A stretch of 64,000 bases of DNA from Lishizhenia tianjinensis (GTDB lineage: Bacteria; Bacteroidota; Bacteroidia; Flavobacteriales_D; Crocinitomicaceae): assembly GCA_943330745.2 (NCBI GenBank), contig CALQIX020000014.1, forward strand, positions 1 through 64,000, written 5' to 3'. Position numbers and translations under genes: made by a program. The notes under the pieces are model-generated. The model ran no database searches and was not told the DNA's origin. It saw only the letters and a list, made by a program, of their open reading frames with translations. Shown piece after piece: positions 1-7,947 of the stretch. Numbering within the stretch: the stretch's first letter is position 1; each line of letters starts with the position of its first letter.

Positions 1-3000
1 GATGGATTCACCGTAACCGTTAAGGTGAATGGTGTTCCTGCACACGTTCCTACTGTTGGTGTTACTGTGTATGTTGCCGTTTGAACAGCATTTGTTGGAT
101 TTGTTAAAGTTCCGGTGATACTCGTTGCTCCTGTGCCAGAGGCTCCTCCCGTCAATCCTCCACTCACCGTTGGCGCGGACCAGCTGTATGTGGTACCTGC
201 TGGTACTACTCCATTTGTTGTGTTTACTGGGGTTGAACTAAAGGCTATTCCACTACAAACTGTATTGGTCATTGCTGTTATTGAAGGTTTTGGATTAATT
301 GTAATTGTTTCAGTAAAATTAATCAACCCGTTACATCCTGAATTCCCTGAAATATATACCGCAGGAGTCACCGTTGTTGCAGTTATGCCTGAATTACAAT
401 AGGATTGTGAAATGTTTTGGGTTGTATTTGGGGTCAACGAACTAAATGAACCTGAGCCATAAGGAAAGAAACTAACTGATGATACATTATTTGTTATTAC
501 TGAAATAGTTGCGTTATAGCAGGTACATCCAGTTAAACTAGCATTAGTAATATCAAGGGTTGCTGAAGGTCCCCCAACAGTTATTGTCGAAACTTGTTGT
601 GTGCTTGTACAACCAGTTAATGACGTTACCGTTAAAAGCACATTATAAGTTCCGGGAAGAGTATAAGTAGTTGAAGGCGACCAAGATGTTGAGGTTTGGC
701 CATTTCCAAAATCCCACTGAGCAGATGAAACATCAACATTATTCGTTGATAAATTGTTAAATGTCACTTGGTTAGGAGGTGAGGAATTGAAACAACTAAA
801 AGTTGCTGTTGGAGGGTTAGCCGCTGCCAAAACATCAAAAACAGAAATTGCTATCGTGGTATCATCAACACATCCAAGGTTATCAGTTACGGTTAACGTT
901 ATCGATTGATTTCCCTGCTGTATAAATGTAAATGTACCAAAACTTGATCCTGATGCTGTTGCTGGGGACGCATTGGTGGCGGACCAGTTATACGTTGATA
1001 GACCCACTCCCATTGAGTTATTTGAAACAACAACTGTTTGGTTATTACAAATATAATTACGATTAATCGTGAAACTAGCTGTAGGTTTACGAACAATAAT
1101 TGTTCGCGTCGTTGTTTTCGTACACGCTAAAACAGAAGCATCTGTTACCGTTAAAGTTATTGTGTACACACCAGGGGTTGAATACGTATGAGATGGATTC
1201 GAAACATTTCCTGATGTAGTTGTACCATCTCCCCAATTCCATAAACGAGAAGCGATTGAAGTTACTGGAGCGGATGAATTATCAGTTGCAGTAAAAGACG
1301 AACCAACACAAACCGTGTCTGGAGCAGAGAATGTTCCAATTATTCCATTAACTTTAATCGTATTGGTAACTATTTGATAGCATGACACCGTTGAAGTATT
1401 AGTCCCTATGGTTGTAATGTTATCTCTTCTGTTTCGCATCGCAATTGGATAAATTCCAGGCGTCCAAGCAATATTTGCTGATTGCAAAACGGATGTCTCT
1501 GAAAAAGTATACGCTCGTGGAGTTCCTTTAAAATAAGTTCCAGTTGACCACTGATAACCATTTGCAGGGTTCCAGTCCCATTGCGAAAAATTACTTGAAG
1601 ATCCTGTACTACCTAGTTGGGGAGAAGGCGTTGTGTTTACAAAGGTTAAAATGCCCCCTAAACAAACCTGATTGGTTGCCACACAAGTTGTAGGAGTAAA
1701 TGATGTACCATTCCACGTCGGTACACAGGAAGGAGAAAAAGATTGAAATGAAGCTAAATTATTCGGAAAACAACTGATGGAGGCCGTAGCCGTTGAATTA
1801 CTACAACCCGTTGTTACATCTGCTGCTGTAAGTGTAACAGTGTAAGCTAAAGAGCTGTAAGAACTAAAAGTATGTGAAGGTGAGGGTAACGTTGATGAAT
1901 TCAATGCACCAGAACCGGGATCACCAAATGACCACGCATATGTTGTACTTGCTGTTGTCCCCGTTGAAGCATTTGTAAATGTCCTCGTTAATTGATTATC
2001 ACAATCAACTGTACTTGCCGTAAATGATGCGACTGGCCCTTTTACAATAACAGTAATTTGTGTAGCCGTACCAGAACAGCTTAAAACGGGCCCAACCGTT
2101 TTGAAAGGAATCATTGTAACAACAAATGTTCCCACTGAACTGAAAGTATGACACGTTGGATTAACTAAAGGATCTGTATACTGAAATGCACTTCCATCAC
2201 CCCAATCCCAGCGTAAAGTATCCGCACCTGTTCCTGAAAAATTAAAGCAAAATGAATTCCCAGTTAAACATTGAGAGACTGGTGTAGTAGATGTAATTGT
2301 TCCCGTAGGTGGAACTCCAGAACCAACTGTTATAGTATTCGCAAATGTAGTTGTTGTTATACACCCATTGGCACTTGTGGAAGTCATGGTAATACTATAA
2401 TTACCAGACGAATTGTAGGTAACCGGAACGGGACCTGCACCAGTGTAAGATGCCGGAGATCCGCCGGGAAAAGTCCATGAAACACCACCCGTAGCATTTG
2501 TAGAGGTAGATGTATAAGAAGTGGTTACAGGTGAAGAACACGCATTATTAGTGGCGATCGTATAGTTATTAACTGGTTTTGGGAATATGGTAATCACATA
2601 ACTAATTTGTGGTCCCGCGCACCCGTTTGCTGTTGGTGTTACAGTATAAGTGACCGTTGCATTACTTGCGCTGGTACTAATAATTGTCATGATGGGTAAA
2701 TTCCCCGTACCACTTGCAGAATACCCACTCAATGACGCAGCCGGTGTTGCTGTTGCCGTCCAGGAATAGGTTGTGCCAGCTAAAGAACTTGTCCATGGAA
2801 CCGCGGTTGTGGCAACCCCTGTACAAACACTTTGAGCAAGAGTTGAATTAGTAATAGCAGGGGGAGACGTTAATGTTACTACTGATGTTGCTGACGTACT
2901 AGAACAAAATCCATCAGAATAGGTAACCGTATATGTTCCAGCGGTTGAAACAATGATTGATGGTGTTGATAAACCATTACTCCAACTGTATGTTCCTGTT

Positions 3001-3941
3001 GTTCCACTTGCGGTAGCTGTTATTGTATCGGAAGAACCATTACAAACTGCTAAATTGGGAGAATCGACAATAACAGTGGGTAAAGCGCGAACCGTTACAA
3101 GCACCGTTTGCGTGGTAGAGCAACCATTTGGTGCCGTTGTGGTAACTTGATAAGAAACTAAAATATTGGAACTTGTACTATTAGTCAATGTCTCACTAAT
3201 ATTTCCTGTGCCAGATCCGGTATTAGGGGTAATATTTGGGATTGCTGGTCGCGACCAACTAAACGTACATCCTACCGTGGAACTTGTTGGTGTATAATTA
3301 AACGTGCTGCCACTACAAACTGCATTAGGGTTTATGGGGCTTGACAAACTTGGGGAAGGCTTTACTGTAACAGTTGCAATCGTTAAGGTATCAAAGCAGC
3401 CTACAGAATTGGTAATAGTTGCCTTTGGCTTAAAAATTAAATTTCCAGAAGTGGAATTTGTATAGGTGTAAGAAAAATCTTCTGCTGAAGAAATAAAACC
3501 ATTTGCTGTATTGATTGAATAAGAAACAATTGACCCGCTACCTGCTACACAAGACCCATTAAAAACCACATTCATGGGTGAACAACCCGTTGTTGGAGTA
3601 ACACTATAAATGATTGATGGTTTTGCATAAACCGTCAGATAGTCAAGCTTCGTTACGCTAGCAGTCCCTCCCGAAATGACGGTCAATTTCACATCATACA
3701 AACCTGCTGTAGTTAGTACTACACCAATCGTATCATTTCCAGAGTAGTTGCTTACAACCCCTGTTGGGCTGGTAATTTGCCAAGAATATGCAGCTGAAGG
3801 ATAAGTGGTGTTGTTAGCGGTTAGAATAAACAGACTTCCTGGGCACTGGGTTGAGTCAATTGCTTGAAAGTTTGCATTTTGAGCAGACACATTGCCTACC
3901 AAAAAAATAAAAAGTAGTATGATAAATTGCTTGATATTCAT
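1..3941 (-). CDS. Giant secreted PKD-domain adhesin-like protein (N-terminal part, runs off left edge)
   Basis: The reading frame is open from the ATG at 3941 to base 1, so at least 1313 residues are present and the C-terminus is missing. A signal peptide is visible (MNIKQFIILLFIFLVGNVSA, then QN). The rest is a chain of Ser/Thr/Val/Gly-rich Ig-like beta domains. PKD signatures appear as WDWGDG (near 2190-2212), WSFGDPGSG (near 1921-1937), WNWGDG (near 1219-1245) and WDFGNG (near 692-719), alternating with PKD-like units containing YSW, VCSG and TYTVTPT. Such proteins in Bacteroidota are surface or secreted adhesins, usually exported by the T9SS and ending in a type A or B sorting domain; that end lies outside the window. 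SprB-like gliding adhesin is one possibility, a PKD-type cargo protein another. Repeated Cys pairs suggest a disulfide in each domain. It is a single transcription unit with its own -7 box. Confidence 0.85.
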   Translation of the reverse strand, partial: MNIKQFIILLFIFLVGNVSAQNANFQAIDSTQCPGSLFILTANNTTYPSAAYSWQITSPTGVVSNYSGNDTIGVVLTTAGLYDVKLTVISGGTASVTKLDYLTVYAKPSIIYSVTPTTGCSPMNVVFNGSCVAGSGSIVSYSINTANGFISSAEDFSYTYTNSTSGNLIFKPKATITNSVGCFDTLTIATVTVKPSPSLSSPINPNAVCSGSTFNYTPTSSTVGCTFSWSRPAIPNITPNTGSGTGNISETLTNSTSSNILVSYQVTTTAPNGCSTTQTVLVTVRALPTVIVDSPNLAVCNGSSDTITATASGTTGTYSWSNGLSTPSIIVSTAGTYTVTYSDGFCSSTSATSVVTLTSPPAITNSTLAQSVCTGVATTAVPWTSSLAGTTYSWTATATPAASLSGYSASGTGNLPIMTIISTSASNATVTYTVTPTANGCAGPQISYVITIFPKPVNNYTIATNNACSSPVTTSYTSTSTNATGGVSWTFPGGSPASYTGAGPVPVTYNSSGNYSITMTSTSANGCITTTTFANTITVGSGVPPTGTITSTTPVSQCLTGNSFCFNFSGTGADTLRWDWGDGSAFQYTDPLVNPTCHTFSSVGTFVVTMIPFKTVGPVLSCSGTATQITVIVKGPVASFTASTVDCDNQLTRTFTNASTGTTASTTYAWSFGDPGSGALNSSTLPSPSHTFSSYSSLAYTVTLTAADVTTGCSNSTATASISCFPNNLASFQSFSPSCVPTWNGTSFTPTTCVATNQVCLGGILTFVNTTPSPQLGSTGSSSNFSQWDWNPANGYQWSTGTYFKGTPRAYTFSETSVLQSANIAWTPGIYPIAMRNRRDNITTIGTNTSTVSCYQIVTNTIKVNGIIGTFSAPDTVCVGSSFTATDNSSAPVTSIASRLWNWGDGTTTSGNVSNPSHTYSTPGVYTITLTVTDASVLACTKTTTRTIIVRKPTASFTINRNYICNNQTVVVSNNSMGVGLSTYNWSATNASPATASGSSFGTFTFIQQGNQSITLTVTDNLGCVDDTTIAISVFDVLAAANPPTATFSCFNSSPPNQVTFNNLSTNNVDVSSAQWDFGNGQTSTSWSPSTTYTLPGTYNVLLTVTSLTGCTSTQQVSTITVGGPSATLDITNASLTGCTCYNATISVITNNVSSVSFFPYGSGSFSSLTPNTTQNISQSYCNSGITATTVTPAVYISGNSGCNGLINFTETITINPKPSITAMTNTVCSGIAFSSTPVNTTNGVVPAGTTYSWSAPTVSGGLTGGASGTGATSITGTLTNPTNAVQTATYTVTPTVGTCAGTPFTLTVTVNP

Positions 3942-3961
3942 CCTTTTAAATGGTCTTTATT

Positions 3962-3969
3962 GAAAGGTA
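3962..3969 (-). promoter_or_regulatory. -7 box TAccTTTc for the PKD adhesin
   Basis: The minus strand reads TACCTTTC, one mismatch from the Bacteroidota -7 consensus TAnnTTTG. It lies about 20 nt before the ATG at 3941. No convincing -33 element was found. Confidence 0.45.
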
Positions 3970-4067
3970 TAAAAATAAAATTGATTTCTGAAATAAAAAA
4001 CTAAGAAGGTTTAATTTATTAACATCCATTTTTGCAAAAAATAAAGTTTTTATTGATGTGGTTGGAT

Positions 4068-4991
4068 TTAGACGCTTGAATGATTTGTTGGTTGCTTAAT
4101 AAAAACGGAGTGTTTTAAATTATTATATGGCTCAATATGAATTAGAACATCATGAATTTCAGGCAGTTGTTGTAATAAATAATCTTTGAATTCGTGCGCA
4201 ATTTTATGTCCTTCACTTACAGAAATCGCCCCTTTCACTTCCAAGTGTAAATCAACAAAATATGTCATACCTGTTTTTCTCACTAAACACTTTTCAATCC
4301 CCTCTACACCAGTAACATGAGTTTCTAGTTTTTTAATTTTATCAATTAAATCATGGTGGTTATGCTCGTCCAGTATTTCACCCAAAGCGGGCCTAAATAT
4401 TACAAAGGCATTGTAAACGATAAATAATGATGCCGCAATGGCAGCCCAATCATCTGCCTTGGCGAAGGCCGGACCAAAAACCAAAGCCAAAGAAATACCC
4501 GTTAAAGCAATTAAGGAAGAGATTGCGTCACTTCTGTGGTGCCAAGCATCGGCTTTAAGCGATAAAGAATTGATCTTTTTTCCTTTTGATAACACATAGC
4601 GATAGGATAATTCTTTCCAAATAATAATTCCAATTAATACAAAAACTGTAAATAGCTCAGGTTGTTCTTGGTCAACAGATAAATGCTGTATTCCATTATA
4701 AGCGATAAGTGTTGCGGATATTAACAAAAACCCAACAACACCAAAAGTAACGAGCGCCTCCGCTTTTCCATGACCATATGGATGATCATCATCTGCAGGT
4801 TTGGTTGAATAATAAATTCCAAATAACACTAAAAAAGAGGCTAACACATCCGTTGCAGATTCAATCGCATCGGCAATTAATGCATCCGAATGCCCTATTG
4901 TTCCTGAAAAACCTTTAATTACAGAAAGTAAAACACTTGAAATAATGCTCCAGAATATGGTTTTATATGCTGTTTTTTTTGCATTTTTCAT
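4068..4991 (-). CDS. Cation diffusion facilitator (CDF) family metal efflux transporter
   Basis: This 307-residue inner-membrane protein exports divalent metal ions (Zn/Fe/Mn/Cd-type substrates) by metal/proton antiport in the CDF family. The family hallmarks are present. TM2 carries HSDALIADAIESATDV, with the metal-binding HxxxD arrangement. The loop DDDHPYGHGKAEAL follows. TM5 carries DAWHHRSDAISS, supplying the second HxxxD. The C-terminal cytoplasmic domain (from about residue 205) has the ferredoxin-like fold pattern and His-rich stretches (DEHNHHD). An in-frame TTG at 5000 would add three residues, but it overlaps the promoter box, so the ATG at 4991 is the likely start. The gene is divergent from the TonB-C/barrel gene. 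The exact metal cannot be assigned from sequence alone. Confidence 0.92.
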   Translation of the reverse strand: MKNAKKTAYKTIFWSIISSVLLSVIKGFSGTIGHSDALIADAIESATDVLASFLVLFGIYYSTKPADDDHPYGHGKAEALVTFGVVGFLLISATLIAYNGIQHLSVDQEQPELFTVFVLIGIIIWKELSYRYVLSKGKKINSLSLKADAWHHRSDAISSLIALTGISLALVFGPAFAKADDWAAIAASLFIVYNAFVIFRPALGEILDEHNHHDLIDKIKKLETHVTGVEGIEKCLVRKTGMTYFVDLHLEVKGAISVSEGHKIAHEFKDYLLQQLPEIHDVLIHIEPYNNLKHSVFIKQPTNHSSV

Positions 4992-4997
4992 TGTAGA

Positions 4998-5005
4998 CAA
5001 AGGTA
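4998..5005 (-). promoter_or_regulatory. -7 box TAccTTTG for the CDF transporter
   Basis: A perfect TAnnTTTG box on the minus strand ends 6 nt before the ATG at 4991. Transcription would therefore begin at or within a few bases of the start codon, implying a leaderless or nearly leaderless mRNA. Confidence 0.65.
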
Positions 5006-5038
5006 TGAAGGATATATGATAGTTGTATTCAAAATAAG

Positions 5039-5046
5039 TACATTTG
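5039..5046 (+). promoter_or_regulatory. -7 box TAcaTTTG for the TonB-C/barrel gene
   Basis: A perfect TAnnTTTG box ends 17 nt before the ATG at 5064. It is back to back with the minus-strand box at 4998-5005, so the two divergent promoters share about 70 bp. Confidence 0.6.
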
Positions 5047-5063
5047 CATATTAAATTTAGTTT

Positions 5064-6092
5064 ATGAAATATTGTTTTAGTATTGTTTTTTCACTGATTT
5101 CCATATGTATATTTAGTCAAGACGGAAATTCAGACGCTCAATTTCCGGGAGGAGAAAAAGCACTGAATCAATTTTTAGTTGATAATCTAGAATTTCCTGA
5201 AATCTGTATAGACATGCAGGCAAGCGGAAGAGTCTTCATGAAATTTATGGTTGAAAAAGATGGGACGATTACAAATATTGAACTTGAAGCAAACAATACA
5301 GATTGTGATGCATTTGTGAATGAGGCAAAACGTGTAATAGAACTAATGCCTAAATGGATTCCGGGAACGGTTGCCGGTGACACCACTAAAATACAATGCC
5401 TATTACCTATAAACTTTACCCATTCAGAAGTTTCAGAAGACGATAAGGATGATAAGATGTATGAGCCTAATTGGGCGGGCTTTGAATTCGGTGTGATTCA
5501 ACTATTAAGCTCAAGTGGAACCACTACGTTTGACCAACATCGATATTGGGAAAATAAAACCGGAAAATCGTGGAATTTTAATTACAATTTTGCTGAATAC
5601 AAGTTTCCACTCTTCAAACAATATCTTGGAATTACAACCGGTTTAGGTTATTCCATCAAAGGGATTGGTTTGCAAACAAACTACCAATTAGTACACTCCT
5701 CGGATTCTGTTTATGCCATCGATGGCTTGAGTAACCTAAAAACAAACAAACTCACAAGTCATTATATTAGCATCCCACTTTTACTGGAATTTGCAACAAA
5801 AAAAGACACCAAAAAGAATTTTTATGTAAGCGCTGGAGTCATTGGCTATTGGAGATTTTCTTCCTATTTAGTTCAAAAAGGAACAGACGGAAATGGGGAT
5901 AATTTCACTCATTATACTTATTCCAGTTATAATTCAACGCGTTTCAATTTGGAAGGAACGATTCGTGCAGGCTATAGTTATGTCGGGCTTTTTGCGGGAT
6001 ATCAATTAACCTCATTCTTTAAAAAGAATGAAACCGTTGGTGTATTTCCTTTGCGAATTGGACTTTCAATAAATGTGGATTATTTCCAATAA
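5064..6092 (+). CDS. Fusion of a TonB C-terminal domain with an outer-membrane beta-barrel
   Basis: The product has 342 residues. A signal peptide (MKYCFSIVFSLISICIFSQ) is followed at about residues 25-120 by a TonB C-terminal domain of the Bacteroidota type, recognisable from FPGGEKALNQFL, GRVFMKFMVEKDGTI, the EA.RV segment and MPKWIPGTVAGD, ending in LPINF. Unlike real TonB, it has no N-terminal membrane anchor or Pro-rich spacer. After an acidic linker (EDDKDDK) the remaining ~200 residues show alternating hydrophobic/aromatic strands and end in VDYFQ, typical of small outer-membrane porin-like (PorT-family) barrels. The inferred topology is a periplasmic TonB-C module tethered to an outer-membrane barrel. 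Its partner and function are unknown. It stands alone, divergent from the CDF gene. Confidence 0.75.
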   Translation: MKYCFSIVFSLISICIFSQDGNSDAQFPGGEKALNQFLVDNLEFPEICIDMQASGRVFMKFMVEKDGTITNIELEANNTDCDAFVNEAKRVIELMPKWIPGTVAGDTTKIQCLLPINFTHSEVSEDDKDDKMYEPNWAGFEFGVIQLLSSSGTTTFDQHRYWENKTGKSWNFNYNFAEYKFPLFKQYLGITTGLGYSIKGIGLQTNYQLVHSSDSVYAIDGLSNLKTNKLTSHYISIPLLLEFATKKDTKKNFYVSAGVIGYWRFSSYLVQKGTDGNGDNFTHYTYSSYNSTRFNLEGTIRAGYSYVGLFAGYQLTSFFKKNETVGVFPLRIGLSINVDYFQ

Positions 6093-6264
6093 TGATTTTA
6101 TCACCCTATTTTTTTGGTTAGACTTTAAGATCTCAATTGAATTTTTATAAAAATGAAAAATCTTAGTTAATCTATTTCATTTTCAGTTGGTTTTCGGGCT
6201 GTTTAATTCCTTATATGACTCAAAAATCATTTCTTTCATAATTAACGTTCCCGTTAACAGACAT

Positions 6265-7845
6265 TTATTTTTCTATGATTATTTTTTTAAAATAAATATT
6301 CTCTTTGGTTGAGAGCTTCATTAGGTATAAGCCATTTGGTAAATCAAGCTTTAATTTAGTTGATTGAAGTACTTCAGTAAAAACAAGATTCCCGTTAACA
6401 TCAATTAATTCAACTTTGTAGTTGTTTGTAATTTCACCAAGATTTTCAATCAAGACTTCTCCATTCGAAGGATTTGGGAAAATAATAATATCCTTTTGAT
6501 CTAATTCGTTCACATTGGCTGAAACTTGATTGCAATTGTAAGTAATCTGATTCAAATAAAATTGTTTTACTGAATCTGCGGTTTCAATTAATGTTTGCAC
6601 ATTTTGTAGATTGTTTCCTCCTGAACGCGAATAAATGATAGCCAAGTCATAACAACTCATTTCATTGGGAAAAAGAGAAGTTGATTGCATAACCATTATT
6701 CCACGTCTATCTCCTGCTGGGTTATTATTTGTTCCTTCTGTCCATCCTGTGCCGGTTGTTGGATTTCCATCAAACATAAAGTTTGTTGGTGTTGTGGTTC
6801 CTCCTGTAGAGGACGAATATCCCATTCCGCCTGATGTCCAAGATTCTCCATTGGCCCACTTAGCTGACATGAAATTCCAATACTCTGCATCTATTGCAGG
6901 GTCACTGTATGGATAACTATAATTGCTTCTGTAATATCCACAAGTTACCATTGGTTTGGACAAACTAACGACACCCAATGCCGGTGGATTGATGCCGTAT
7001 CCATTATTATCAAAATTATCACCGTTATAGAAATACATCATGTCTTTATTTGGCGCACAACCAAAGTAATCGTCCGTGTAATTTCCTATGTCTGCGTCCA
7101 TATACAACCCAAATTTCACTGTGGAAAATTGTTGACTTCCTCGATTAATTACACGGACATTTAAAAAAGTTGTGGTATCAAGAAAATTATTACCAGCATA
7201 TTGTGATGCCATAATGTGAAGCTCAATTTCAAGCGGAATCCCATTACTTTGTGTATGTAAACCTTTATCATCGTTTAGAATGATATATGAAGAAATATCA
7301 CCTCTGACATCTGGATAATCACCATCCATTGGATTGTATATATTATCTAAATTTATATCAATAAAGGGAGCTAAGTTGGCAGATACACCCAAATTAACAT
7401 CTCCATTTCCGGGCCAATTCGCAATAGAAGGAACAGGAACATAACCTGAAGATAAATAATTTGCAACGTGGTTATCAATCTCGGTTCGTGTGACAGTCCA
7501 AATGCATTGATTATACTTTTGCAGAAATAGCGAGTCGTTATAAGAATCTGTTACTGAATATGGGCCTGGAAAATAATCTTGCCCTGATCCTGAATATCTC
7601 ATAGCTGCTAAATGTAAATTGCCCTGCAAGTCGGTTGCGCCAACCCAAAAACTGCTGCTATATATGACATTTAACCCACTGTTTTTTGGAACCTCATACG
7701 AGGGAAAACCTTGTGTGTTATTTTGAAAAAGGATTGCGCTATTGGTAAATTTGGCGGCTACACTGTTGTAATCAAGAACACTTACGGAACTTTGGGAGAA
7801 TGCATTGAAAGTTATAATGCTAAAAAAAAGGAGGTGAATTTTCAT
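6265..7845 (-). CDS. Secreted protein with T9SS type A sorting domain
   Basis: The product has 526 residues. A signal peptide (MKIHLLFFSIITFNAFS) is followed by a ~430-residue passenger rich in Asn, Gly and Tyr, with no family I can name. It contains several Asp/Asn-rich stretches (DINLDNIYNPMDGDYPDVRG, MDADIGNYTDDY) that may bind calcium. The last ~75 residues form a T9SS type A C-terminal sorting domain: the segment beginning IIIFPNPSNGEV, then ELIDVNGNLVF, then LPNGLYLMKL, and a basic end. This domain directs outer-membrane translocation and surface attachment or release. The gene lies between the TonB-C/barrel gene and mutS and appears monocistronic. Confidence 0.88.
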   Translation of the reverse strand: MKIHLLFFSIITFNAFSQSSVSVLDYNSVAAKFTNSAILFQNNTQGFPSYEVPKNSGLNVIYSSSFWVGATDLQGNLHLAAMRYSGSGQDYFPGPYSVTDSYNDSLFLQKYNQCIWTVTRTEIDNHVANYLSSGYVPVPSIANWPGNGDVNLGVSANLAPFIDINLDNIYNPMDGDYPDVRGDISSYIILNDDKGLHTQSNGIPLEIELHIMASQYAGNNFLDTTTFLNVRVINRGSQQFSTVKFGLYMDADIGNYTDDYFGCAPNKDMMYFYNGDNFDNNGYGINPPALGVVSLSKPMVTCGYYRSNYSYPYSDPAIDAEYWNFMSAKWANGESWTSGGMGYSSSTGGTTTPTNFMFDGNPTTGTGWTEGTNNNPAGDRRGIMVMQSTSLFPNEMSCYDLAIIYSRSGGNNLQNVQTLIETADSVKQFYLNQITYNCNQVSANVNELDQKDIIIFPNPSNGEVLIENLGEITNNYKVELIDVNGNLVFTEVLQSTKLKLDLPNGLYLMKLSTKENIYFKKIIIEK

Positions 7846-7913
7846 GAGAGATTATTTTTAAGTCTACTTCAGGAAACGGAAGTTTCGACCAACAAGAGGT
7901 GTGGTAAGCGAAA

Positions 7914-7921
7914 TAAAGGTA
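7914..7921 (-). promoter_or_regulatory. -7 box TAccTTTa for the T9SS cargo gene
   Basis: The minus strand reads TACCTTTA, one mismatch from TAnnTTTG. It lies 68 nt before the ATG at 7845, a long leader by the standards of this window. Confidence 0.35.
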
Positions 7922-7947
7922 GTAGAGTAGTCTCTATGTTAAAATCC

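Noticed and set aside
115-402. Plus-strand open frame of 95 codons, and similar ones at 2271-2480 and 2953-3150
   Set aside because: They lie antisense within the PKD adhesin frame, which is open throughout on the minus strand and has a signal peptide and clear PKD motifs.
7831-7840. AGGAGGTGAA, which looks like a strong Shine-Dalgarno
   Set aside because: It is on the plus strand inside the signal peptide coding of a minus-strand gene, with no plus-strand gene following.
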